Below are positions 25,494 through 37,404 of a stretch of 64,000 nt of DNA, piece after piece; position 1 is the stretch's first letter, and the number at the start of each line of letters is the position of its first letter. The position numbers were made by a program, and so were the translations under genes. This DNA is from Pseudomonas sp. PB101 (GTDB lineage Bacteria; Pseudomonadota; Gammaproteobacteria; Pseudomonadales; Pseudomonadaceae), in assembly GCF_009764265.1 (NCBI RefSeq), contig NZ_RWIR01000092.1, positions 248,001 to 312,000 of the forward strand. The letters are read 5' to 3'. Below the pieces are notes generated by a model. That model was given only the letters and a program-made list of their open reading frames with translations. It ran no database searches and had not been told where the DNA came from.

Positions 25494-26096
25494 TCAGAAC
25501 CGAGAGCCCGGCTTCGACAGAAACTCGAGCTCCTCAGCCGTAGACTCCCGCCCCAACACCGCATTGCGATGCGGAAACCGTCCAAACTGCGCAATCACCT
25601 TCTGATGCCGCTCGGCATAGTCCAGGTAATCACTGAACAACGCCCGATCGCTGGCTGGCTGCTGCGCCACCAGTTCGATATAACGCGAGATGCATTCGTT
25701 CTGCACCGCAAGGTTCTCGCTGTGCTCGAACACCAGGTAGATGAACACCCGCTGGATCGGTTGCAATTGCCGATCGAAATCCGCAGCAATGCCTTGGGCT
25801 ACCAGCTTCTGCGCCCGGAGATCGCCGGAAAAGGCTTTGGGAGATTCGCGAAAGATCATTCGCGGAAGTTGATCGAGCAGCAGCACCAATGCCAGCCAAC
25901 CTTCGGGACGTTGCGCCCACTCGGTCAATCCGCCGGCCAGTGCCTGCTCGACCCAGTCCCCGAAACGCTCGCGCGCTTCGAGGTCCTGGCTGTCGCGCTT
26001 GCCGAACCATAACTTGCCCTTGTCAGCCGCGATTGCCCTGGAGGTTTCGGCTGTACCGAACCACCAGTCAAGCAACGGCTGCCAGGGCGCGGTCAT
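25494..26096 (-). CDS. DUF924 family protein
   Basis: 200 residues, all-helical DUF924 (YtfP-independent, TPR-like) family. Characteristic stretches are WWFG near the N-terminus, the DQLPRMIFR segment near residue 90 and the FVYLVFEHSEN-like IYLVFEHSENLAVQ near residue 133. No known enzymatic function. Three bases separate it from the fbp stop-to-start neighbour upstream, so it is likely the second gene of an fbp operon. Confidence 0.88.
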   Translation of the reverse strand: MTAPWQPLLDWWFGTAETSRAIAADKGKLWFGKRDSQDLEARERFGDWVEQALAGGLTEWAQRPEGWLALVLLLDQLPRMIFRESPKAFSGDLRAQKLVAQGIAADFDRQLQPIQRVFIYLVFEHSENLAVQNECISRYIELVAQQPASDRALFSDYLDYAERHQKVIAQFGRFPHRNAVLGRESTAEELEFLSKPGSRF

Positions 26097-26099
26097 GGT

Positions 26100-27110
26100 T
26101 TATTCCTTGTGGTAAGCCGTGACGCGGGCCACTTCTTCTTTCGAACCGAGGAACACCGCTACACGCTGGTGCAGGCCTTCGGGCTGGATGTCGAGGATGC
26201 GCTGGTGACCGTCGGTGGACGCGCCGCCCGCTTGTTCCACCAGGAACGACATCGGGTTGGCTTCGTACATCAGGCGCAGTTTGCCCGGCTTGGAAGGCTC
26301 GCGGCTGTCGCGCGGGTACATGAACAGACCGCCACGGGTCAGGATGCGGTGCACGTCGGCGACCATCGCGGCGACCCAGCGCATGTTGTAGTTCTTTTTC
26401 AGCGGGCCTTCATCGCCTGCCAGCAATTCGCCGACGTAGCGCTGTACCGGGGCTTCCCAGTGACGCTGGTTGGAGGCGTTGATGGCAAATTCCTGGGTGG
26501 CCTCAGGAATGGTGATGTTTTCGTGGGTCAGGACGAAGCTGCCCATTTCACGGTCCAGGGTGAAGCCTTTCACGCCGTCGCCCAGGGTCAGGATCAGCAT
26601 GGTCTGTGGACCATAGATCGCGTAGCCGGCGGCCACTTGCTGGGTGCCTGGCTGCAGGAAGGCCTTTTCGTTCAAAGGCTCGTTCTGGCTCAGGTATTCG
26701 TTCGGGCAACGCAGTACCGAGAAGATGGTGCCGACCGGGGCGTTGATATCGATGTTCGACGAACCGTCCAGCGGGTCGAATACCAGCAGGTACGCGCCTT
26801 TCGGGTATTTGCCAGGGATCTGGTAGGCGTTGTCCATTTCTTCGGACGCCATGCCGGCCAGGTGACCGCCCCATTCGTTGGCTTCGAGCAGGATCTCGTT
26901 GGAGATCACGTCGAGCTTCTTCTGCACTTCGCCCTGGACGTTTTCAGTGCCCATGCTGCCCAGAACGCCACCGAGGGCGCCTTTGGACACGGCGTGGTTG
27001 ATCTCCTTGCAGGCACGCGCCACCACTTCGATCAGGAAGCGCAGATCGGCAGGAGTGTTGTTGCTGCGGGTCTGCTCAATCAAATAGCGACTCAAGGTAA
27101 CGCGGGACAT
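26100..27110 (-). CDS. fbp: Fructose-1,6-bisphosphatase, class I
   Basis: Gluconeogenic phosphatase that converts fructose-1,6-bisphosphate to fructose-6-phosphate. 336 residues. Metal-binding motif DPLDGSSNID near residue 118 and the sugar-phosphate/active-site region AGGASTDG with RVAVFLGS near the C-terminus. Starts MSRVTLSRYLIEQTR. Followed after three bases by the DUF924 gene. Confidence 0.97.
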   Translation of the reverse strand: MSRVTLSRYLIEQTRSNNTPADLRFLIEVVARACKEINHAVSKGALGGVLGSMGTENVQGEVQKKLDVISNEILLEANEWGGHLAGMASEEMDNAYQIPGKYPKGAYLLVFDPLDGSSNIDINAPVGTIFSVLRCPNEYLSQNEPLNEKAFLQPGTQQVAAGYAIYGPQTMLILTLGDGVKGFTLDREMGSFVLTHENITIPEATQEFAINASNQRHWEAPVQRYVGELLAGDEGPLKKNYNMRWVAAMVADVHRILTRGGLFMYPRDSREPSKPGKLRLMYEANPMSFLVEQAGGASTDGHQRILDIQPEGLHQRVAVFLGSKEEVARVTAYHKE

Positions 27111-27296
27111 GGAAGGCTCCGGGGGAATGGGGGGCTAAAAACCCGCGCAGTTTAACGCGAGTCGGGGCGCATTTCCTCCTATCAGACGTGATCGACCGAA
27201 GAGAGTTCATGTGCGGGGTTGAGCGTAGATGGAAATGGGCTGGATGTGAGGCGCCGATAAATGGCAATTTCGATAATTTAGTGTCAGCTCCGACGC

Positions 27297-27361
27297 CATC
27301 GCGAGCAAGCTCGCTCCCACAGGGACAGCGTAATACCTGTGGGAGCGAGCCTGCTCGCGAT
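27297..27361. repeat. REPIN upstream of fbp / after DUF3999 gene
   Basis: Arms CATCGCGAGCAAGCTCGCTC and GGGAGCGAGCCTGCTCGCGA with only about 16 bases between them. Lies between the DUF3999 gene stop and the fbp promoter side. Confidence 0.9.
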
Positions 27362-27381
27362 TGGGTGCGCAGCACCCACTA

Positions 27382-28755
27382 TCAGGATTTGGCTGATGGC
27401 TTGCGCAGCAAACTGAACGCCATCGCCGCCAGGAACACGACACTGAGCAACAACACCGCCCACAAGCCGAACTTCTTCCAGTGGGTCTCGATCGGCGCAG
27501 AGGCGGCGCTTGTAGACGGCATCGTGGCCACCGCCCCGACATCCACCCTGGCCCGGCCCAAAGTCGCGAGCTTCGCCGGGCTGTAATCGGGAATCAGCGT
27601 CGACAGCGGCAAGTTCGCGGCCTTAGCCGTCGCATTCCCCACGACCAGCGTGTAAGGCCCAGGCCCACGCGCCAGGAACACCAGTTGCGTGGCGCGCACG
27701 GCAAACTTCAGGGTCGGCGCCTGATCACCCAGGCCGCCGCCGCGTTCGTCTACGGTCAGCTTCAACTGCCGGACGATTTGCCCCGGCAGCTGCAATTGGT
27801 TCTGCACCACGTCCTGACCGTTCTGGGTCAGGCGATAGAGCAAGCCACTGGCCAATGGCTGCCAGGGCAGGCTGCTGTCGCGCCGCCCGGCCAGGTTCAC
27901 CGGTGCCAGGCTGTTGGGCTGGTTCAACTCGACCTGCACCCGCTCGACATTCAGTCCCATTGGCAACTGCCAGGTGTATTCCCCCGCCTTCTCGCTGCTG
28001 CCGGTCAACGCCTGCGACCAGACCAACGGCAGCGGCAGGCTGCGGGTAGTGGTGCTTTGCAGCTGCACCGAAGTCAGTGTCGGTGCTGAATGCGGTGCAA
28101 TCCACAACAACCGCAAGTAGCGCGCCGATTGGCCCGGCAGGCTGATTTCATGCTGCTCGACCCGCTCGTCGGCAAAGGTCAGGCGCGCCACCTGCCCTTC
28201 ACCCCACGACTGCCAATGCTGCAAATCGTCGCTGGCTTCAAGGGTGAAGCGCTGGAAGCCGTCACGCTCGCTGGTCCAGTCGAGCATCAATCGCTGCAAC
28301 GGCGCCTTGATCGCGGAAGCGTCGAGCAACCAGCCGTGCAACTCCTCCTCGCCCGCCTCCAACTGACTGGACGGCTGTACCTCGACCAAGGTGCCGTTGG
28401 CGCTCGACTGCACCCGTACGCTCGGCGCGGTTTCAGTGGCGTCCACCGAGTTGTACAACGGAAACCATTTCACCTCGGTCATGGTGGGCGTTTCATTGCT
28501 CTGCGCCGACTCCCGGGCCAGGGCATACGCCTGAACATCGCCCACGGCATTGAACACACGCACATCGCTCAGGTCGGCCTGGCGTGCATTCAGTTGCACG
28601 CTCAGGGGCAGTTCAAGGCGATACCAGGGGCCTTCGCCCGTCACCGACAAGGGCACCTGGGTGGTGAAGTCCGCCGGTTTTTCCTGGGCAGCCACCGACA
28701 ACACCACAGCCATGGCAACAGCGCCCAGCCAACCCGGGTTCAACTTCTGACTCAA
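27382..28755 (-). CDS. DUF3999 family protein
   Basis: 457 residues from a TTG start at 28755 supported by AAGGAG seven bases upstream; TTGA overlaps the DUF2339 stop. Signal peptide (WLGAVAMAVVLSVAAQEKPA), a large predicted periplasmic beta-rich region with a DDLQHWQSWGEG segment like those of carbohydrate-binding/discoidin-type folds, and one C-terminal membrane helix (LWAVLLLSVVFLAAMAFSLL) with a short basic tail. Function unknown; always judged here together with the DUF2339 partner upstream. Confidence 0.85.
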   Translation of the reverse strand: MSQKLNPGWLGAVAMAVVLSVAAQEKPADFTTQVPLSVTGEGPWYRLELPLSVQLNARQADLSDVRVFNAVGDVQAYALARESAQSNETPTMTEVKWFPLYNSVDATETAPSVRVQSSANGTLVEVQPSSQLEAGEEELHGWLLDASAIKAPLQRLMLDWTSERDGFQRFTLEASDDLQHWQSWGEGQVARLTFADERVEQHEISLPGQSARYLRLLWIAPHSAPTLTSVQLQSTTTRSLPLPLVWSQALTGSSEKAGEYTWQLPMGLNVERVQVELNQPNSLAPVNLAGRRDSSLPWQPLASGLLYRLTQNGQDVVQNQLQLPGQIVRQLKLTVDERGGGLGDQAPTLKFAVRATQLVFLARGPGPYTLVVGNATAKAANLPLSTLIPDYSPAKLATLGRARVDVGAVATMPSTSAASAPIETHWKKFGLWAVLLLSVVFLAAMAFSLLRKPSAKS

Positions 28756-31700
28756 GACGACACTCCTTCGGATGGCGCGACCGGTTTGCCGGCATCCGGC
28801 ACCGCTTCGGCACGCTTGGGCGGCAGCGGGGCGAAATAGCCCACCACCAGCAGCAACACGCCGACTCCAATAAACGACACGATTCGCGCCAGCCCGCCGC
28901 GATTACTCAATTCGACAAAAAACAACTTGGCCACGACCACGCCGATCAGGGCCGCACCGATCAGCCAGACCTCGCGGCGGCCACGCAAATGGCCGCCGAT
29001 CATCAGGCTCAGGGCCATCAAGGTCCAGACAATGGACAGGCCGGCCTGCACGCGCATCGACTCCAGCAACGGATCCAGCTCGAACGGCACCCCGCTCCAA
29101 TGGTGCGCCGTGCGCATCACCAGTGCGGTAAAGAACACGAACAGCGAGGCGCCTGCGATCCCCTGCGTGGCGATGGCGGCGTAATCCTCGCGGACCGCCA
29201 GTTGCGTCATGCTGTTGCGCGACCAGACATAGACGCCGAACAACGCGAACAACAGGCCCAGCTCCAGCGGGTTGATCAAAGGCACGTAGGGCAGTGGCTC
29301 GGCGTTGCCGTCGCTGGCGACATTCGCCAGCCAGAACCAGCCGAGCATCAGCAACGCCAGCGGCGCGGCGGCGTACACACGGTATTCACGCGAATACGCC
29401 GACACCGGCCATGGCCACGCGCGGGGTGCCGCCATCAGCAGCAGATACAGGCTTGGCAGGATCGCCCAGCCCAACCAGCGCCAGGCATTGTATTGCTCGG
29501 ACAACAGCAGCAAGGCGTAACGCAGTTCCAGGGCCAGAACCCCCATCAACAGCCAGCAGCCGAGCACATGAGCGACGCTCGTCACGCGCGCCGGCAGCAT
29601 GGACGCCAAACGTCGCAGAGAGACGAAATGCACGACGAACACAGCGGCCCACGCCAGCCAACCAAAATCGGCCGCCGGGTGATAACGCGGGTGCCAGGCC
29701 GCCAGCAGCACCAGCGCAGCCGCCGGCATCAACACCGTGCAGAGCACGCCCAGTGACGGCCATCTCAGGCGCAGCGCCAATACCGTCCACAGCGCCACAC
29801 TCACGGCAGCGATGCCCAACAACAAAGTCGCCTGCAGCGGCAACGGCGCAAAATTCATTACTTCGATGACCCACGCCAGCACCCACCAGCCTGCACCCCA
29901 CACCAGCAACGCCTGGGACAACCGCAACAGACTCAGGCCTTTGAACGCGTCGAGCGAATGGCCGATCTGCAAACGCCAGGCCCCCACCATCGCGGCCAGC
30001 CCCAACAGCAGAGGCGCCCAGAACCCGCCATGGGTCATAGGTTGCAGGGCGTCACTGAACTGCGGCCCGACCGCCAGGAACAGCGCGCCAGCCAATAGTT
30101 GTACAGCGAGTGCGGTGAACACGAACGTGCGTGATCGCAGATGCAAGCCGGCAAACAGCGTCAGCATCCCGGCCAAGGCCCAACTGATCACCGTACCGTG
30201 GCTGAAGAAAAACAACGGCGCCAGCAAATAGAGAAATGCCAGCCCGAGGCATGCCAGGACAGGCAGGCCTTTGAGCTCCCATGGCCTGATCTGATCCGGC
30301 AAGGCTTTACGCAACTGGTAGAAGCTGAACAGCAACGCGATGCCCAACAGGAGCGCACCCAAGGGGACACCGCCGACCAGGCTGCTCTCGCTGCTGTGCA
30401 ACTCGCTGAGAAACGTCAGCGCCGCCCCCAATTGCAGCAGCAACGCAAAGGCCCGACCCACAGGCCTTTGCTGGCGCAGACCGAGCCAGAAGATTCCCGC
30501 GCCCTCCACCGCCCACGCCGCCGTCGTCCAGCGCGCATCAAGCCCCAGGGGAATCGCCAGACTGGCGAAGATCACGCCCAGGGCCAGGCAGGTTTCCCCC
30601 AGTAACACAGTGCGCCCGGCCATCAGCCAACGGGCGAGCCCCATGTAGATCATGCCCAGCGCCAAGGCACTGAACGCCGCCGCGAACTCCAGATGTTGCA
30701 CCAATGCGAACTGCAAGCCGAACCCCACCAGCGGCGGGCCGAACAGCAGCGTGCCGTCGACGTAGTCACCCTTGCGCGCCGACCACTGCAGCAGCGCTTC
30801 GCGACTGCCCTGTACCGGTGCATCGCTCATCTGCATCAGCTTGCGCCGGGCATACAGCAGACCAATGGCCAGGTACATCAGGAAAAACAAAATCAGAAAC
30901 GGCTCGGTACTCCACAACTGCTCCGGCGAGTAGGAGCGCACACCCCAGGCGAAACCGATGCCGAAGGTGCCGGTGAAGCCGATGACATTCAACAACCGCC
31001 AGGCCTTGAACCAGGCGATGGCCAGAATGCCGGCGTTGAGCAAGGTGAAATAGCTGAACAGCGCGACGTGGCTGCCGGCGCCGGTGGAGGCCAGCAGCGG
31101 CGCGGCGAATCCGCCCAGTGCGGCAGCGGCGGCCAGTCCCAGGGAGTCCTGAGTAATGGCGAGAATCGCCGAACAGACCGTCACCGCCACCAGCAGGCCG
31201 AACCCCGCCGAGGGATCGAGCAGCGGATGCAGGCGCATCGCGGCAAACACCGTCAGGTACAACACGGCAATCCCGGCGCCCTGCAGAATCAACGCGTAGT
31301 TGCTGTTGCGAACTCGCAACCACCAACCCAGCCCGAGCAACCCCAAGGCTGCGGCCGCCACGCCGGCGTAGCGCAACTCAAGCGGCACCACCACGCCTTC
31401 GGTGGCGTAGCGCAGCAAAAAGGCCAGGCCGAGGAACAGCAGCACCACACCGACCCGCAACACGGTATTGCCGCCGAACAACCAGGCGCGGGCGCGACCG
31501 ATGGCGCGGTTGATGAGGTTCGGGCCACGCGGTTGCGCTTGGCGAACGGTCGGCTCGGGCCTCCAGGCATCGGCGGGCTGCGGACTGTTGGTTTCGGTGG
31601 CTACTGCGGCAATCGGTTCGAGTTCCGGCGGCAGTTCCCAGAGCAACTCTTGGGCTGCGGCAGGTGCTTGATCAAGGAGGGTTTCAGGTGACACCAGCGG

Positions 31701-31925
31701 TTCGGTGGCTTGCGTCGTCTTGACGCCTGACGCTTCGAGCGTCGCCAGCCGTTGCTCGACCGCTTGCAGCAGGCGTTGCTGCTCCACCGCTTTAGCGTCC
31801 ATGCGCGTTATGCGAATCGCCTGGCCGATACCCAATCCGAGTAATGCGCCCAGCAGTGCATCACTGAATGACTCGTCGAGTATCCAGCCGAGTACCAGCC
31901 CGATCAGCATGAAAATCCATTGCAT
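28752..31925 (-). CDS. DUF2339 family multi-spanning membrane protein
   Basis: 1057 residues. N-terminal membrane helix (MQWIFMLIGLVLGWIL), a charged cytoplasmic or periplasmic linker containing a short coiled-coil-like stretch (AVEQQRLLQAVEQRLATLEA), then from about residue 145 a dense array of more than 20 hydrophobic helices to the end. Family of unknown function found across Gram-negative bacteria; size and topology suggest an envelope or polymer-handling role but nothing in the sequence fixes it. Overlaps the DUF3999 gene by 4 bases, so the two products are made in coupled fashion and probably interact. Confidence 0.88.
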   Translation of the reverse strand: MQWIFMLIGLVLGWILDESFSDALLGALLGLGIGQAIRITRMDAKAVEQQRLLQAVEQRLATLEASGVKTTQATEPLVSPETLLDQAPAAAQELLWELPPELEPIAAVATETNSPQPADAWRPEPTVRQAQPRGPNLINRAIGRARAWLFGGNTVLRVGVVLLFLGLAFLLRYATEGVVVPLELRYAGVAAAALGLLGLGWWLRVRNSNYALILQGAGIAVLYLTVFAAMRLHPLLDPSAGFGLLVAVTVCSAILAITQDSLGLAAAAALGGFAAPLLASTGAGSHVALFSYFTLLNAGILAIAWFKAWRLLNVIGFTGTFGIGFAWGVRSYSPEQLWSTEPFLILFFLMYLAIGLLYARRKLMQMSDAPVQGSREALLQWSARKGDYVDGTLLFGPPLVGFGLQFALVQHLEFAAAFSALALGMIYMGLARWLMAGRTVLLGETCLALGVIFASLAIPLGLDARWTTAAWAVEGAGIFWLGLRQQRPVGRAFALLLQLGAALTFLSELHSSESSLVGGVPLGALLLGIALLFSFYQLRKALPDQIRPWELKGLPVLACLGLAFLYLLAPLFFFSHGTVISWALAGMLTLFAGLHLRSRTFVFTALAVQLLAGALFLAVGPQFSDALQPMTHGGFWAPLLLGLAAMVGAWRLQIGHSLDAFKGLSLLRLSQALLVWGAGWWVLAWVIEVMNFAPLPLQATLLLGIAAVSVALWTVLALRLRWPSLGVLCTVLMPAAALVLLAAWHPRYHPAADFGWLAWAAVFVVHFVSLRRLASMLPARVTSVAHVLGCWLLMGVLALELRYALLLLSEQYNAWRWLGWAILPSLYLLLMAAPRAWPWPVSAYSREYRVYAAAPLALLMLGWFWLANVASDGNAEPLPYVPLINPLELGLLFALFGVYVWSRNSMTQLAVREDYAAIATQGIAGASLFVFFTALVMRTAHHWSGVPFELDPLLESMRVQAGLSIVWTLMALSLMIGGHLRGRREVWLIGAALIGVVVAKLFFVELSNRGGLARIVSFIGVGVLLLVVGYFAPLPPKRAEAVPDAGKPVAPSEGVSS

Positions 31926-32069
31926 GGTTGATATCCCTAAGCGGCCCCTTCATGAGGCAAGTCCGGGTGTAAAGCCTCAGTCTAGTGGCCAGACACCCGG
32001 AATCCAGTGCACCACCACCCCCCATGTGGGAGCGTCGGTGGCGCTTAGTATATCGACCAGCGCGTGAAA

Positions 32070-34520
<2,451 letters not shown>

Positions 34521-34775
34521 CGATAGGACCTCGAGCGAGCTTGGAGTTGTCTGAGCCTAGACGGTCTGACAGGCGGTAGAGGCTCTGGTTCGGCAGTTTT
34601 TCCTGTAAGTGCGAATCGGCTCGGCAATACATAGTCGTGTGCCTGATTCAATGCAGGGGCCGTGCCGGATTAGCGGTTTATTGGCCGGCAGTGAAAAAAT
34701 CTGGCGAAAGGTTGTTCAAAAATCCACCAGTCCCGGTATGATCGCGCGCCCTGATGCACACGCTGGTAACAAACG

Positions 34776-35213
34776 ATGATGAAGCCGAACCTGATCGCTG
34801 CCGCAGAGATCGACCGCCTCGATACCTGGGCCAAGTACTCTGCCCCGATGTGCGGCTCATGCATGTCCAGCTGCTGCACCCTGCCCGTCGAAGTCAAGAT
34901 CAAGGATCTTGTGCGCATCGGCGTGGTCGATGAATTCGAGCTGGGTGACCCGCCGAAAAACATCGCCAAACGCCTGCAAAAGGAAGGTCTGGTCGAGCGC
35001 TTCAATCAGAAGTCAGGAATCTTCACCCTCCAGCGCATGAGCAACAACGATTGCTACTACCTGGATCGTAAGAGCCGTCTGTGCACTATTTATGAAAAGC
35101 GCCCGGATACTTGCCGCAACCACCCGAAAATCGGCCCGCGGCCAGGGTATTGCGCGTACAAGCCGAAGGAAGTGGAGCGCGACCGGAGTTCGCGGGCGAT
35201 TGAGCGGTTCTGA
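34776..35213 (+). CDS. YkgJ family cysteine cluster protein
   Basis: 145 residues with the CxxCxxxCC block MCGSCMSSCC near residue 25 and a second group CYYLDRKSRLCTIYEKRPDTC near residues 92-112, the pattern of the YkgJ/UPF0153 zinc- or iron-binding family. Function unknown. ATG at 34776 or the adjacent in-frame ATG at 34779; the ribosome site is weak. Divergent from glgP across about 255 bases in which no other gene is seen. Confidence 0.88.
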   Translation: MMKPNLIAAAEIDRLDTWAKYSAPMCGSCMSSCCTLPVEVKIKDLVRIGVVDEFELGDPPKNIAKRLQKEGLVERFNQKSGIFTLQRMSNNDCYYLDRKSRLCTIYEKRPDTCRNHPKIGPRPGYCAYKPKEVERDRSSRAIERF

Positions 35214-35247
35214 CTTTTCCGGATTTATTTGGGGACTGATAAGCCGC

Positions 35248-35354
35248 CATCGCTGCGATGCGGCGACCCGACAAGCCAGCTCCCACAGGGTTCAAGGTGA
35301 AACACAAATTGTGTGAACACCAAAATTACTGTGGGAGCTGGCTTGCCAGCGATG
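35248..35354. repeat. REPIN with an interrupted left arm
   Basis: Right arm is the standard GAGCTGGCTTGCCAGCGATG. The left arm starts CATCGCTG but then carries 16 extra bases (CGATGCGGCGACCCGA) in place of one G before resuming CAAGCCAGCTCCCACA. Lies between the convergent ends of the YkgJ gene and typA. Confidence 0.85.
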
Positions 35355-35390
35355 AGGCCGGCACAAACACCACACAAATCGCAGACAAAC

Positions 35391-35426
35391 AAAAACGCCC
35401 CCGGCCTTTCGACCGGGGGCGTTTTC
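35391..35426. terminator. Bidirectional intrinsic terminator (typA / YkgJ gene)
   Basis: Perfect GC-rich stem AACGCCCCCGG / CCGGGGGCGTT with a short loop, flanked by A-tract on the left and T-tract on the right, so it serves both converging genes. Confidence 0.92.
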
Positions 35427-35444
35427 GTTAAGCCGGGCTAAATC

Positions 35445-37265
35445 TTATGCCTTGGCTTTCTTGGCAGCGCGGGTACGCTCGCTTTCGTCCAGGATCTTCT
35501 TGCGAAGACGGATGGACTTAGGAGTGACTTCACACAGCTCGTCGTCCTGGATGAATTCCAGAGCCTGTTCCAGGGTGAAGCGAACAGGTGGAACCAGAGC
35601 GATGGTTTCGTCTTTACCCGAAGCACGCATGTTGTCGAGCTTCTTGCCCTTGGTAGGGTTGACGCCCAGGTCGTTGTCACGGCTGTTCAGACCAACGATC
35701 TGACCGTTGTAGATTTCCTGACCGTGTTCTACGAACAGCTTGCCACGCGCCTGCAGGGTTTCCAGGGAGTAGGTCAGTGCCTTACCGGTTTCAACCGAAA
35801 CCAGAACGCCGTTCTGACGGCCGGACATGTCGCCCGACTTCATCACGTCGTAACGGTCGAAGATCGAGGTCAGGATGCCAGCGCCGTTGGTCAGGGTCAG
35901 GAACTGGTTACGGAAACCGATCAGACCACGAGCAGGGATGTTGTATTCCAGACGTACACGGCCCTTGCCATCCGGCACCATGTTGGTCAGGTCGCCCTTA
36001 CGCAGGCCCATCTCTTCCATCACCTTGCCCTGGGATTCTTCCGGCAGGTCGATGGTGACGTTTTCGAACGGTTCGTGCTTCACGCCGTCAACCAGACGGA
36101 TGATCACTTCCGGACGGCCTACAGCCATTTCGAAGCCTTCGCGACGCATGGTTTCGATCAGTACCGAGAGGTGCAGCTCACCACGGCCGGAAACCTTGAA
36201 CTTGTCAGCCGAGTCGCCTTCTTCAACGCGCAGAGCAACGTTGTACAGCAGCTCTTTGTCCAGACGTTCCTTGATGTTACGGGAAGTCACGAACTTGCCT
36301 TCTTTACCGCAGAATGGCGAGTCGTTTACCTGGAAGGTCATGGAAACGGTTGGCTCGTCGACGGTCAACGGCTTCATCGCTTCAACGGTGTCCGGGTGGC
36401 ACAGGGTGTCGGAGATGAACAGCGAGTCCATACCGCTGATGCACACGATGTCGCCTGCAGCAGCTTCTTCAACGTCTACACGGTGCAGACCGTGGTGACC
36501 CATCAGCTTCAGGATACGACCGTTGCGCTTCTTGCCGTCGGCGCCGATAGCGACAACCGGGGAGTTCGGCTTGATGCGACCACGAGCGATACGGCCAACA
36601 CCGATAACACCCAGGAAGCTGTTGTAGTCCAGTGCGGAGATCTGCATCTGGAACGGACCGTCACGGTCAACAGCCGGCGCCGGTACGTTGTCGACGATCG
36701 ACTGGTACAGCGGGGTCATGTCTTCAGCCATTTCGTTGTGGTCCAGACCGGCAATACCGTTCAGGGCCGAGGCGTAGACGACTTTGAAGTCCAGCTGTTC
36801 TTCGGTGGCACCCAGGTTGTCGAACAGGTCGAAGATCTGGTCCAGAACCCAGTCCGGACGCGCGCCTGGACGGTCAACCTTGTTGATGCACACGATCGGA
36901 CGCAGGCCGGCTTCGAAAGCCTTCTTGGTCACGAAACGGGTTTGCGGCATAGGGCCGTCTTGAGCGTCAACCAGCAGCAGAACGGAGTCGACCATCGACA
37001 TTACACGTTCAACTTCGCCGCCGAAGTCGGCGTGGCCCGGGGTGTCCACGATGTTGATGTGGTAGCCGTTCCAGTTGATGGCGGTGTTTTTCGCCAGAAT
37101 GGTAATACCGCGCTCTTTTTCCTGGTCGTTGGAGTCCATCACGCGCTCGTCGTTGAGCTCGTTGCGCTCCAGGGTGCCGGATTGACGCAGGAGTTTGTCT
37201 ACCAGGGTGGTCTTACCATGGTCAACGTGAGCAATGATGGCGATGTTGCGTAGATTTTCGATCAC
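35445..37265 (-). CDS. typA: Ribosome-associated GTPase TypA/BipA
   Basis: Translational GTPase that binds the 70S ribosome and assists 50S assembly and stress adaptation. 606 residues from GTG 37265. G1 AHVDHGKTTL near residue 14, G3 DTPGHADF near residue 76, G4 NKVD near residue 130; the EF-G-like domains and the TypA-specific C-terminal domain (GLNSRDNDLGVNPTKGKKL) follow, ending in a basic tail. Followed by a strong terminator; monocistronic. Confidence 0.97.
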   Translation of the reverse strand: MIENLRNIAIIAHVDHGKTTLVDKLLRQSGTLERNELNDERVMDSNDQEKERGITILAKNTAINWNGYHINIVDTPGHADFGGEVERVMSMVDSVLLLVDAQDGPMPQTRFVTKKAFEAGLRPIVCINKVDRPGARPDWVLDQIFDLFDNLGATEEQLDFKVVYASALNGIAGLDHNEMAEDMTPLYQSIVDNVPAPAVDRDGPFQMQISALDYNSFLGVIGVGRIARGRIKPNSPVVAIGADGKKRNGRILKLMGHHGLHRVDVEEAAAGDIVCISGMDSLFISDTLCHPDTVEAMKPLTVDEPTVSMTFQVNDSPFCGKEGKFVTSRNIKERLDKELLYNVALRVEEGDSADKFKVSGRGELHLSVLIETMRREGFEMAVGRPEVIIRLVDGVKHEPFENVTIDLPEESQGKVMEEMGLRKGDLTNMVPDGKGRVRLEYNIPARGLIGFRNQFLTLTNGAGILTSIFDRYDVMKSGDMSGRQNGVLVSVETGKALTYSLETLQARGKLFVEHGQEIYNGQIVGLNSRDNDLGVNPTKGKKLDNMRASGKDETIALVPPVRFTLEQALEFIQDDELCEVTPKSIRLRKKILDESERTRAAKKAKA

Positions 37266-37404
37266 TTGTGTATCTCGATCAGAGGATTCGGTGTGCTGAC
37301 AAGTCTTGGCAGCGATTAACAGTAGCGTCCGTGAAAGCCGTTACAGCTTGACGGCGGCATCGGGGGGCCGGTGACGCAGGCCACAGGCAAACAGCCCCGG
37401 GCAC

